From: Scleromitrula shiraiana
Taxonomy: Eukaryota; Ascomycota; Leotiomycetes; Helotiales; Sclerotiniaceae
Assembly (NCBI GenBank): GCA_028455995.1
Contig: JABELC010000001.1
Coordinates: 3,956,501 to 4,020,500, forward strand
Length of the DNA stretch: 64,000 nucleotides
Direction: 5' to 3'
Shown here: in pieces, positions 1-10,739 of the stretch
How the letters are laid out: every line of letters starts with the position of its first letter
Numbering within the stretch: the stretch's first letter is position 1
The notes under the pieces: model-generated
What the model was told of the DNA's origin: nothing
What the model saw: only the letters and a program-made list of their open reading frames with translations
Database searches by the model: none
Translations under genes and position numbers: made by a program

Positions 1-871
1 ATCTCTTCAACGGGCACGTGACGTAAGGTCACGTGCTGACTATACAGACAAGTATATATAGAGGAAGCTTTGCTTTCTTTCCCTTTAAAGAGATCAGTCA
101 ATATGTTCTTGACTATGCTTCTTTTTGTGTGATATATATATATATATATATGTTTTTTACTAGAGTGAGTGAATGATAAGAGAGATATTAGTTCACATGG
201 AGATTACACTCTGTGCCAATCTACAGTAGGGTGGAGTATTATAGTATCATAGAAAACCGTAGAAGTTAGAATATTAAGACTCGGATGCGAATTGATCCTT
301 CGCAAACTCTTAATTATAAGAAGGATTTACATCCATAGTAATCACGTCAACTTGAAGTGACTCGGATAAAAGATGCTAGATCAATCAGTAAAACCTTTAT
401 TTAAATAGCTTGCTTTTCTTCGGATTCTTTACGATAGTATATCTCATAGTTTATGTCAAGAAACACGTACAAAGAAAGACATAGAATAGACTGACTAAGC
501 CATTGTAGGTATAGTTATCTCTCTAGTTCGCGATGACGCCATATTTAAATGATATAGATTTTCTCTTCTCGTGTGAATGGACGGGTGAGGCACCGAATGT
601 AACTAGGAAGTGATAAAGTTACCGTTTATTGAATTACTAGTTATATATGATTATATATATAGTGGGTAGCGGAGTGAAGTAAAATGGGTGTTTAATTTAT
701 AGTTTTGTTGTATAATCATATACACTGGCTTTGGACATGACGAGTTATATCCATACTGATCTTATATACAGAAGTTATGAGTAATTGAATCTAACTAATC
801 CCAATTATCATGAAAATAAAGTTTTCATGCTCGTATCGAGACACAAACTTGAAATGGGATGATCATGATCA
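1..871. other. Intergenic region, no gene seen
   Basis: No coding frame of recognisable family was found on either strand. The stretch is AT-rich and holds a pure TA microsatellite at about 132-151. It lies downstream of the P450 stop codon, so its right end is probably the P450 3' untranslated region. Confidence 0.6.
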
Positions 872-2805
872 TCAGAGTTTCTCCTCTCGTTTGGTAACCC
901 GAAGCCACATCTCTGATTGCATGAAGATACCATAATTCTCCGAACGCCACGGCTCCGTAGGCCGAACGATGGAAAATTCGAAATGACGAAGTAGCTAAAA
1001 AGAAAAGATGGGGTTAGTAAATTCGATAATCAAAATGAATCCCAGATCAGATTCAACATCCACCGTGACGAGAGCGACGAGCCACATACCTCAACAAAAA
1101 CCTTATTAAGTTCAATCAGGGCAATCGACCGTCCAAGACACTGCCACCTCCCATACCCAAAAACCAATTCCAGCGTGCTCTCCCACTCGCCCAACTTCTC
1201 CTCCGAGTCCCCGGCCTCAATCCACCGCTCCGGATAAAACACCTCCGCGTCCTCGCCCCACATCTTCGTGTCCCGGAATAACCCCCACGCGGAATACCCG
1301 ATCTTCGTGCCCCCGGGTATGAAAACCCCGTTGAGCGTGTCGCCCCCCGGGGGGACCGTCTTGAGCATGAGTCCCGTCACGGGGGGGAAGATCCGCAGTC
1401 CTTCTTTGATGACGGCTTGCAGGTAGGGCAGCTTGCGCGCTTCGGCGTCCCGGATCGGGCTTGATATGCGGGCGGTGGAGATCTCTTTGAGGAGGGTGGT
1501 GTAGATGCGGGGGTTGGTGATTATGTGGAGGAGGGTGGCGCGGATGGCGGTGGCGGTTGTGTCGGAGCCGGCGAGACTGGGGTTGGGTTTAGTGGTTTGT
1601 TTTGTTGTTCGTTTGTTTGTTTGTTTATTGGGATGGATGATGGTTTAGATGGTGGCACTTACATTTGAACTAGGGTTTCGGATTCGGCTTCTTTTTGGGT
1701 GAGGCCGTGGGCGACGAATGATCCGAGCATGTCTGGTTGAACTTTCTTGTTTGGTCCAAATCGTTCGCTGACTACTTGTTTGGCAACACTAGAATAATAT
1801 TAGCATTTTTTATCAAATAAGAGTAATTTTCTTGCAAAACTAATTGACATAAAACACTAACCCCATAACAGCGCCAAGACCAATTTTGTCTGCTTCGGAC
1901 GGGAGAAGGCTCTTGAAAAGTGGCGATTGTAGTACCCGACCAAGCCATGGAAGCACAGTAAGCATCATCATTGTGGGCACATTTTCCTCGGTCGTCTGGA
2001 TATACCCATGGACATCGGAATCAGTTTTTAGCATTCCAAAAGCACCTCCAAAAGCGACGTCTGAAATGACATCGAGAGTGAGATATTGGGCTTTGCGTCC
2101 GAAATCAATGGGTTTGAACGATGAGCCGCTGGATATGTATTTCCGCTCGATCAGTTGGATGAGATCTGATATGTTACGGTCAATTGTTCCCTCGAGATTG
2201 TGGTTTTCTTTTCCAGAATACTGTATTCGATGATTAGCGATGCATTTTAGATATTTCATCTGTGATGATAGCAGTAGAAAAGATGTAACAGAACTTACCC
2301 CGGCCGCCATTTTAGATCTTAATTCATTGTGTCTCACATCATCTCTTTCCGAAAGTACGTTGGAGCTCTTTGGATCAAGTCGCATGCCATCATACCAGTC
2401 GGATCGTTTATATGGTGTTCGAACGGCTAACATCCGTCTCAAGATAGTTGCATCACTCGTAACCAATGTATTTGATCCAAGTCGCGCAATTGGTCCTTCA
2501 TAGTTCAATTACATTATTAGTACATATGACATGTATGATTTGAGTGAAGAATGATTTTGATATTTTCACATCAAGTTGCACATACCATATTTTGCGTTCA
2601 CCTCGGCCGTTTTCAAGTGCATAAACCCTCCGGAGACATGTCGCATAAGCCAAAAGTCCGAAATGGATGCTATAAATGGACCCTTTACATGGCGAAGACG
2701 ATACCACACGAAAAAGGTCTTTACAATTAATGATATTGCCAAGACAATTATAGCTACAGAAGCCAAAATTTTCCAATTCTCGAAAATACTCGACGTTAAC
2801 GACAT
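872..2805 (-). CDS. Cytochrome P450 monooxygenase
   Basis: A membrane-anchored heme-thiolate monooxygenase, probably in the endoplasmic reticulum and fed electrons by a P450 reductase. Six exons, join of 2805-2586, 2495-2299, 2220-1862, 1788-1663, 1576-1090 and 994-872, give 1,512 nt (503 aa) with every splice phase consistent. I chose the ATG at 2805 because a hydrophobic anchor (ASVAIIVLAISLIV) follows directly. Seen motifs: the I-helix oxygen-binding motif AGSDTTA, rebuilt across the 1577-1662 intron; an ERW segment (YPERW); and the heme-binding loop FGYGRWQCLG with its cysteine ligand. The last exon gives a normal P450 tail (LLRHFEFSIVRP). Family knowledge places it among fungal secondary-metabolite or detoxifying P450s of the pisatin-demethylase/benzoate-hydroxylase type; the substrate is unknown. 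It is divergent from the methyltransferase at 3396 and seems intact. The short terminal exon is easily missed. Confidence 0.93.
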
Positions 2806-3395
2806 GATTGGCGATCTGGGTGCGGAAAAAAGGACGAATTTACTTTGTGGAGGGAAGATGCAAAAATTACACAAAATACGTCGGTAACTCTGGATATTCG
2901 CTTGACTTTTTCGAGCATAGGAAGACTGGGATTATTTTAATTCTAGACATGGGATGACGATAAGCTTCTGTAAAGTATGTAAGCTCTTACAGCTCTGTGC
3001 TTCCTCCTATGTTCGCACGGAATTGGTTGGTGATCAATTACTTCGGCAAATGGGAATCACCCGCATGGTCACAGCGAGGTGGGGATTTTGTCCAGGATGG
3101 GCTCATGAGTTTTCAGAAGTGCGGGGTTTTTACTTTTTTTTTCTTCAATGAGTGAGCTGGCTTTTTATAAATACGATACCCCCGTCCATGGGTTGATACG
3201 ATCTGATCTGATCTGATCGACCAGATTGGATTGTATTGCGAACCACCCCCCGAAAAACACATTTTTCCAATTGGTGTTTACGAATTATATCTCGTATATA
3301 TCTCGGTTATATCTCGTATATATCTCGTATATCTCGCATACGGAACCATATATAATAATTATTCTTTTTTCTTTGATATCTTTTTTATTGGCAAA
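2806..3395. promoter_or_regulatory. Shared divergent promoter region with TATCTCG and TGATC repeats
   Basis: These 590 bp separate the start codons of the P450 (leftward) and the methyltransferase (rightward) and must hold both promoters. Two simple repeat blocks are visible. One is overlapping GATCT/TGATC units at about 3200-3221. The other is a run of five TATCTCG units, with intervening TATA, at about 3287-3337, ending about 60 bp before the methyltransferase ATG. Whether either binds a regulator is inference. Confidence 0.5.
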
Positions 3396-5049
3396 ATGAC
3401 CGACCAAAATACGCCAAATGTCGCTTTGGAAGCAGAGGTATGCTACCCCTTTATTCTAAAATACCATTGGATAGATTTTGATCGTGTATTGGTTGTGTTA
3501 GGAAGAAGATTATAGTGATAATGATTCGGCGATTGGAAGTGTAAGTGAAATCATGAATGAGGCTATCATGCATACATATACATTCTTACATACCTACATA
3601 GGTACTATGTAGATAGTAGATAGTCCTTCATTCGTAGCCCTAGTTGAATTTCGTCCAAGCTCATCCATGATTTTAGAGTTTGGAGGGCTCAACTGCTTCA
3701 GTCGCTTCAAGTATTCTAAAGCATCGAGAAGAAAATGGTAGAACGTACCATTCTTATGCTAGAGAACGAGACTACGTGTTACCAAATGATGAGGTAGGTT
3801 ATTCCATTTCCATTTCCATTTCATTTTCCTTTTCCGTTTCTGCTCCCCTGAAAATTCCTTTCTAATCGTTTTTAGGGGGAAATGGATCGACTAGGTATGC
3901 GCAAGGGCCTTGGTGATTATGGTATTCGAACTTGATTCTAATGTATAATTAGATCTTCAACATCATTTGTTCAATTTAACGTACGGTAATCGTTTGTTTA
4001 CTGCCAAAGCCACAAAGTTCGAAAGAGTACTTGATGTGGGTACTGGGACTGGTATCTGGGCTATAGATTTTGGTAAGTGCTCATGTTCTCTTCACATGTT
4101 CTTATAGTAACTTTCATAGCGGATGAACATCCTGAAGCAGAGGTTAGTTAATTAATTCAATCAATATGATTGAATGATTCCGACCGAATGCTTATTTATC
4201 TTAGGTCATTGGTGTTGACCTCAGTCCAACTCAACCATCATTGTAAGTTTGCCAAGCTTTGGATGTATTTCGGGAATCAAATGACTGATGTCAATTTAGT
4301 GTTTCACCAAATGTTCATTTCCAAATTGATGATGCGGAGGAGGAATGGACTTTCACCTCAAAGTTTGATTTCATCCATATCCGCATGATGACCGGTGCAA
4401 TCTCAGATTGGCCTAAATTATTCCAACAGTGCTTCCAGTACGTATATTCAATAAACTTCATCATCGGATATTGATCGAGTAAATTAGGCACCTCAATCCC
4501 GGTGGATGGCTTGAGGTATCGGATGTATCATTCCCAATCAGAGCCGATGACGATTCATTGTCTAAGGATTCTGCCCTCGCAAAATGGTCCGACCTCATGA
4601 TCCAAGCTGCTGAAATTCTTGGTCGTTTTGTCGATAGTGCAGATCGTTACAAGGAGCAACTTGAAGTTGCTGGGTTTACTGATGTCAATGATAAGGTATA
4701 TAAATGGCCACAAAATACCTGGCCCAAGGACAAGAAGTTCAAGGAACTAGGTAAGTCCAACTAAACTTCATTACGAAAATTGTGACAGCACTAATCATAG
4801 AAAAAAGGAATGTGGGCAAACGCAAACATATCTGGGGGCGTCCAAGGTCTCAGTTTAGCTCTATTCACACGTGTGTTGAAATGGTCTGTGGAGGAGCTAG
4901 AGGTTTTCCTAGTCGATGTTAGAAAAGATATGAAAGATACTAAGATCCATTCCTACTGGCCTATGTAAGTTTACTTCCTACCTCTTACATCTTGTTCTGT
5001 TAATTAAAAGATAAATAGACATACGGTTACGGCACAGAAGCCTCTTTGA
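3396..5049 (+). CDS. LaeA-like SAM-dependent methyltransferase
   Basis: A class I S-adenosylmethionine-dependent methyltransferase of the fungal LaeA/TAM-like group, whose members are often found with secondary-metabolism genes. Eleven exons (3396-3437, 3502-3540, 3677-3793, 3876-3894, 3953-4072, 4120-4142, 4205-4242, 4300-4437, 4488-4750, 4808-4964, 5019-5049) sum to 987 nt, 328 aa, with all phases consistent. Motif I is VLDVGTGTGIWAIDFA, followed by the acidic motif II residue in VIGVDLSPTQPSF. Then come FDFIHIRMMTG and the post-motif segment LNPGGWLEVSD, all typical of the group. The N-terminus is short and acidic. One acceptor (before exon 10) is AAG rather than the nearby TAG, because only it keeps the frame (GMWANANISGG). 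No lesion was seen. The methyl acceptor cannot be read from the sequence. It faces away from the P450 and converges on the FAD monooxygenase. Confidence 0.9.
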
Positions 5050-5741
5050 GTGGTTAATGCTTCGTGTATATTCATACTATTGCACTTCTGCGCAGATGAA
5101 ATACATATAATCTTTGCTGAGTGTACTTACTTTCCCTCGTCGTCAACGATACCTCTTTTAGATAGTAGATATATGTAGAGTTTTCTCTTTAATCAATGTT
5201 CATGTTTGCGTATGCATATATGTCTTTCTCAAATCGATGTTGTCAGTCGTGTTCGTGAATTTCTTGGTACTTGCAGTGCCACATCTTTTTGATCATTACC
5301 ACTTTCCTCAGGCCTGCACGTGATATTTGAATTGGAATCCCATTGCAAATGGTGTATCTCACAACACATGTATATAGAAAACAGTTTCGGGGGGCGCTAA
5401 GTAAAAGATCATTGATAAGCGTGACATATCTGGTCACGCATCATGAATCAAGATCATTCATCTACCGGCTTTCTTGGTGAGAGGGGCTGAGAAACAGCCA
5501 TGGAAGACGTAAGAAGTAGATTAACCACTAATTAGAATCTCGTAATACAGAAAAGAGGATTCCATGCTATTGGTCATGCTCCAAGTGTCAAAGTTAATGT
5601 ATCATTATTTATATAAATTTAGTCATCTTTGAACAGATAAATTGAGTTCAATTCGAAGATACAAAAATAATAAGGAAACCTGATCTACTCTTTCAACTAA
5701 ATGACGTTCACACTAGACCATAAAAGAATCATTGTCCCATG
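5050..5741. other. Convergent 3' region
   Basis: This AT-rich spacer lies between the stop codons of the methyltransferase and the FAD monooxygenase. I saw no coding frame with family similarity, RNA gene or repeat. It should contain both 3' untranslated regions. Confidence 0.5.
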
Positions 5742-6992
5742 TTAATTCTTCAATTCTTCTGGAACCTCTACCCAATCATATTTAGGCAATTCGAAATCAC
5801 CACTCGAACCACCTTGGAAAAGTTTATATATCCTCAATTTACTCACAACCCACAAAACAGAATTTCTAATCCACAAACCCCAACTCGTTTGCGGAGACAT
5901 TACCTGAGGAAACCCAGGTGGAAGATCCTCCATCGTCTTATACACCGGACGAAACACCTCCTCATATCTCACCAGAGCGTCCGGAATATCATCCGTACTC
6001 CGTATTTTCGACAATTCCCCCGCCAAAAAATAAGCACTTTCAATGGCGAGTGTAGTTCCCACACCAAAAGTCGCAAATGCTGCATCGCCCACTACGAGAG
6101 CACGTCCATTGGTCCATTTGGGAAGTTTGACTTGCGCTGCCCGGCTCATGTAGAAGTCTTCTGCTTGGTCCATTCCATCTAATATGCGTTCAGCTTGCCA
6201 GCCTGCATCTTTGAAATACTCGCGCAATAATCGCTTTTTGGATTCGGTTCCCTTTCCCATGATATCTTCGATCGCTGGATCCAACTTGCCGTGTGCAGGT
6301 TGTGTAATGCACAGGTATGCACCAGTGGTAGAGGTGTTGCGATGCGGACGTGTCATCATACAACGACCTTTGGGAACACTGTAAATCTGCCACAATTTTG
6401 GATCGGATGCCTGGCTTGGAATGCTAAAAAATGCATTATACATGCCCACGAAGTTGTAACTATTTTGGAGAATACATTCATCGAGAATCATAGCTCGAGT
6501 CTTGGAAGTTGCTCCGTCCGCGGCAACAACTAAGTCGAATTTTTTCTTTGATCCTCCAGCAAAAGTCGCTTCGACATCCTTATCTGTCTGTTCGAGTGCA
6601 GTGATATGATCTCCGTACATATACTGAACATTGCTTAATTCCTCGGTAGCTTCCTGAAAAAGTCGTGATAGATCTGCCCTCAAGATTTCATATTCTGCCG
6701 TGAAAGAATCCCCAGCAGAAAAATTCGCAAAAGGTTTTCCTGAAGAGTTCAAAAACCGTGTACCCTCCTCTGTCGTAGAGTAAGAGCGTACAGCATCCAA
6801 TAAGTTCATCTTCTTGACAATTTGAATCGCTGCACCATTGATATCGATCGCTTGCCCCGTGACCCGAGGAAAAGGTGATCGTTCCACGATTGTGATGGAT
6901 ATATCATGACGTGTCTTGCTAAGCCAATATGACAGACATGGTCCTGTAATGCCTGCTCCTGAGACAAGAACTTTCAGTTTGAGTGCGGACAT
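5742..6992 (-). CDS. FAD-dependent aromatic-ring-type monooxygenase
   Basis: A single-exon flavoprotein monooxygenase of the PHBH/TetX-like fold (group A), using FAD, NAD(P)H and oxygen to hydroxylate or epoxidise a small molecule. From the ATG at 6992 it is 416 aa. An in-frame ATG at 7061 would add 23 residues with no family match, so I prefer 6992. Seen motifs: the dinucleotide-binding GxGxxG as VSGAGITGP just after the start; the DG motif region VVAADGATSKTR in mid-protein; and the second FAD motif GRALVVGDAAFATFGVG near the C-terminus. The family is commonly 380-450 aa, so it looks complete. It sits with a P450 and a methyltransferase, which suggests a tailoring role in one pathway; that is inference. 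The substrate is unknown. Confidence 0.9.
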   Translation of the reverse strand: MSALKLKVLVSGAGITGPCLSYWLSKTRHDISITIVERSPFPRVTGQAIDINGAAIQIVKKMNLLDAVRSYSTTEEGTRFLNSSGKPFANFSAGDSFTAEYEILRADLSRLFQEATEELSNVQYMYGDHITALEQTDKDVEATFAGGSKKKFDLVVAADGATSKTRAMILDECILQNSYNFVGMYNAFFSIPSQASDPKLWQIYSVPKGRCMMTRPHRNTSTTGAYLCITQPAHGKLDPAIEDIMGKGTESKKRLLREYFKDAGWQAERILDGMDQAEDFYMSRAAQVKLPKWTNGRALVVGDAAFATFGVGTTLAIESAYFLAGELSKIRSTDDIPDALVRYEEVFRPVYKTMEDLPPGFPQVMSPQTSWGLWIRNSVLWVVSKLRIYKLFQGGSSGDFELPKYDWVEVPEELKN

Positions 6993-7512
6993 TGGCTTCG
7001 ATTTTGTTGGTGTGTAAAATTCCAGTCCGGATAAGATAGTATAGAGTCGAGTTATCCACACTAACCTCTAAGAAAGTACTATACAAGATATTGAAACAAA
7101 TTAAAATATATAGAACACATATTATCAACAACTGCGATAACTGCGATAACTTTCAGAATATATATATGCAAACAATCCAGCAGAGCTCCTTCATCGGCCG
7201 CATGAAGACCCGAGATGGTACAACTATTGCTCGGCCGTTTCGGACCCGAACTTCCAGCCAATCACAGCCATCCAGGATTTTATTTTCGATGCATAGGTCC
7301 AAAATTAGACTCGCATAAAACCTCTCTTTTTGTACCAAAAAGAAGAGGCACTATCGCCTATTGAAATATATAATTTTGGTGTCAAAATTTATTCTTGGTA
7401 TGCTCTACACATTTGCAAAAGGCGAAATCGAGAAATACAATCCATTGTCAAAAAAGACAAGGTACATAAGTTGGCAAGATCAAAAGCAATCAGTAAAAGA
7501 AAATCCACGCAG
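6993..7512. other. Upstream region of the FAD monooxygenase
   Basis: Non-coding by inspection. It should contain the monooxygenase promoter. A repeated ACTGCGATA motif occurs at about 7131-7150. No other structure was seen. Confidence 0.4.
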
Positions 7513-7741
7513 CTACTCATCGTAGTATGTTTGGTAGTCTTGGCTCAACTGGTCCCATAATATCCAGTCTGCATCGTTGAAATTGAAGTCGTCGCCATCA
7601 ACACCAATTCCAAGAGAGGGGAGCTGTGACATCCCCTCGATTTGTAGAGTCCATGTGACACTGCAATAGCAATTTTCTGATGAAATTTGGCGCTGGAATA
7701 CTCTTGTTTGGGGGGTTGGCATCCCAAGCCATAAGTCCAAA
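7513..7741 (-). pseudogene. Possible C-terminal remnant of a fungal transcription factor
   Basis: A frame of about 75 residues is open after a possible splice acceptor (CAATAG). It ends in an acidic aromatic tail, NDADWILWDQLSQDYQTYYDE without its last residue, which resembles the extreme C-terminus of many fungal-specific zinc-cluster transcription factors. No DNA-binding domain or middle homology domain was found upstream between 7741 and 8143. If the reading is right, this is the last exon of a gene whose body is deleted. It would then be the remains of a regulator near the P450, methyltransferase and monooxygenase group. The assignment rests on a short tail only and is weak. Confidence 0.3.
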
Positions 7742-8142
7742 CTATTGAAAGTTCAGGGGATAGACTCTTTCTCTCGCCAGCTACCAGTTAAACAATCAAA
7801 ATATTAAAATATTTTCCTTGAATTCGAATAACTTAACACTGTAGCTGTTTTAGGTCGAGTTGTAGAGTTGAATATTTTGACTGCATACTATCAAATCAAG
7901 CTATATAAAGATAATACAATAATGTGATTGTTCAAGTGGAAACTGATGAATGAATTATTACATCCCTTGGTGCGGTAAATGATTGGCTTGATACGTTGGA
8001 GAATAAAGGAGGTATAAAGTACGGTTAAGCTATCCAATGTGGAAGGAAACTATCTTTACAATCTGTTTTAATTCTAAATTTAAAAATCCTACTGTACATC
8101 GTAAACCATCACAGTCAAATGAGTAAACGGCTCCTAGATGTC
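7742..8142. other. Intergenic, AT-rich
   Basis: No open frame with recognisable similarity, RNA gene or repeat was seen. It may be decayed sequence from the transcription-factor remnant next to it. Confidence 0.4.
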
Positions 8143-9247
8143 TTACGAGATTCCAATGCAGACATAGTCTGATATATATAAGTATGAACATGATGATCTT
8201 ACGGCTGGATTCCAGAGATAGAAGTCATCCAACGTCATTCCAGCATTTTCAGCAATAACAGAACACAAATTCCCACTAACAACCAAGTGAAAACTGTCAC
8301 ATATTGATATCATTCCTGTCTGAATTGGCGTAGGGGTCGAGACGCCATCTCCAGTTGATGTAGAGGTTTTGGTTGGAGCTGGCGTAACTGTTACACCGAT
8401 AATATCAATACAAACTTAGTCACCCAAATCCAAATATTCGCATGATGATGCGACGGCTGGGCCCCATGCGTAGAATTGATCAAGAGTAATTCCAGCACTT
8501 GTGACAATCACACTACAACTATCTCCACTCGCAACAAGATAGAAAAGCTGTTGCAAGTAGATGCTATACCCGTCTGGTATGGGGTGGGAGTAGTGATGCC
8601 ATCATTGGATGTTGTAGTTGGAGCTGGAGTAACGGTCACATCGATAATATCAGGGCATACATAATCGCCCAAGTCTAGATACTCGCATGACGTTCCAACG
8701 GCCGGATTCCATGCGTAGAATTGATCAAGGGTAATACCAGCATTTTTAGCAATCACACTGCAGCTGTCTCCGCTAGCCACCAAATAGAAACTATCACAAG
8801 TAGGCGATATACCAGTTTGATACGGTGTTGGAGTTGTGATTGTGGTAATGAAAGTTGTAGACGTTGAAGAGGAATAACTGGCTGTGACCGTTGGAGGGTC
8901 ATAAGTCATTGTACTCATTGTGATAAAGTCCATGTGCACCTGCACACAATATTAGAAATCATCGAGAAGAGTGCAATCATCTCCCAATAAAGTTGTCGAG
9001 GGGTTCTGCTGAGTGTTAGAACTGTAATAAAATGAGACGCAGTGGATTTATTTACCCATTCTTCAAATAGTGCTTCAGTCACACCATCAAATTCTTCTAT
9101 AATGGCGCATGTTATGCCGTACGATTGTTCAACCCACAGACTACAATCAGTAGTGGAACCAGGAGCTGCTGGGCCATCAGGTGTTACCAAGTAGGCTTCG
9201 ACGCCATGGAGGAAAAGAACGGCTTGAGCTAAGTAGAAGAACTTCAT
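8143..9247 (-). pseudogene. Broken multi-LysM secreted protein (LysM effector relic)
   Basis: LysM proteins are secreted and bind chitin; in plant-associated fungi they shield or sequester chitin fragments. The frame opens at 9247 with a signal peptide (MKFFYLAQAVLFLHGVEA). It is followed by an N-terminal LysM-like unit interrupted by a likely intron and ending in the family motif YCVQV. Three further LysM units of about 70 residues follow, each starting with PTPxQTG and holding SGDSCSVIA-like and GITLDQFYAWNPAV-like segments. Three lesions are visible: an in-frame TAA at 8952-8954 just before YCVQV, a one-base T insertion in a T-run at about 8542-8546 in the second repeat, and a TAA at 8416-8418 where the first repeat has DYVC. 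The final stop is at 8143-8145. The repeats remain closely similar, so the loss looks fairly recent. Sequencing error could explain one lesion, hardly three. Confidence 0.8.
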
Positions 9248-10739
9248 AGTTTATGTAATTGGCCAAGAAGGTCACGAAACACTTGAAAAATTGTTAATGG
9301 TAGGATATTTCAAGGTACTTTTGGCAATCAGATATAATGGAAACCAATAAATATATGGATAAACGCCTTAGACTCATGCTGCAAGCAAACTTTCAGATGC
9401 GAAAGACGAGTGTGAGATTATGGCTGTGTACTGCCCTAAATTAGTCAACTAATACGCATGCATACCTAATACATGCCACTTTTGAAAAATTCATCATAGT
9501 TATCACTAGATTATGAGTATGGTCAGCATCATTTACCTCGCATAGTGCCCTGACGAGGTAGAACATTGTATTAGTGGATCATAGAGTTGTAGATGAATCT
9601 TCCTAGAACAGTTATTCATATCCGATAACTAATGAGGTGCGTCCGTAATATGCACTCGCTTAACGCGGGAAGAGGCTAGATCAGCCCCCCTCCCCTGAAC
9701 GTAGATCGTTCGACTAGGTATGCAAACCAAACTGCTAACATTTTCGGTAAGCCATATGCACAGCTCACTATTAGATTTAATATCACAGCGGGGTGTTATT
9801 CTTACCCATCAAACTTTCATTTGAATTCCGCTCCTTTCCCGGCACTTAATCTTTTGGGGTTGGACTGGGCTTACTTTATTGCCTGGCTAGTTTTAAGCCT
9901 CTTCAGAAACTGACTCCATTGTTGACGGTGAAGACTGGTACCGGTACGCTACTCGCAAAGTTACGTATGCAAACCGTTCCAAACCTCCGATATCCGAAGT
10001 ATTCCAAGAGGCACAGCTACTTAAGGTCCTAAAGAGTTGATATTGGTCAGATTACAGGTAGTTTTATGGGAATGGCTAATCTCCGAAGAAAATTTTCTCA
10101 AGGGGTTGATATGTGAGAGATGAGGATACTCCGATATCGAGCCATATTGCTCGTGGAAAAAATGAGACTCTTGCTAGAGGCGTATAGAGGTACGTGCTCG
10201 GATTATTCACACGCCGCCTTGGTTTTGCTATCAATGGAATAACTTTGCAGATACAATCCAGGTAACTTTGAAGAGTGCAGACGGTATGTGAAAACTTAAG
10301 TCATACCCCTCCGTAAGTCGAATGATTAACTGCGAGGAATTCTCACTTTACTTGCTGTTTGAGGCAATCTTATCTCTTCTTGCTATACGAAAAATTGAGC
10401 AGGTATATGGCTCGAGATTTTAATTATGTGATGTAACAAGGGACAATAAGTATAGCGTTTTCAATTCAAGAACAAGAAATAAGATTCGGAGGTGAGGCGG
10501 AAAGAGGAAGAATGCCTATGTAGAAAATGAAAATCATTCGGGCAAGATCTTGCAGTTTTCCATTGAATGGTTCGGAGTGTGACCAGGATACTTTTTATAC
10601 ACGTGAGTTTTGATTGTATAATTGTATATGGTAAATAACCGCAAGATGTGTAAATTCGTGGTATAATCGCACGTAGGATATACAACTAAAGATTGTAAAA
10701 CATATAACAAAGATAAGATACAGTACCAAGGTCAGTCAA
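9248..10739. other. Gene-free interval between two pseudogenes
   Basis: About 1.5 kb with frequent stops in all six frames and no family I recognise. Base composition is less AT-rich than the transposon relics further right. It may be old decayed sequence. No terminal repeats or RNA gene were seen. Confidence 0.4.

Noticed and set aside
1886..2503. Plus-strand open frames opposite the P450
   Set aside because: They are shadows of the P450 exons, which carry all family motifs on the minus strand.
8143..9247. Two separate small secreted genes on the minus strand
   Set aside because: The second frame has no signal peptide and continues the LysM pattern of the first; the YCVQV motif just after the stop shows they were one gene.
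10461..10685. Short minus-strand frame of 74 codons
   Set aside because: No homology features, no splice partners, and it lies in a stop-rich interval.
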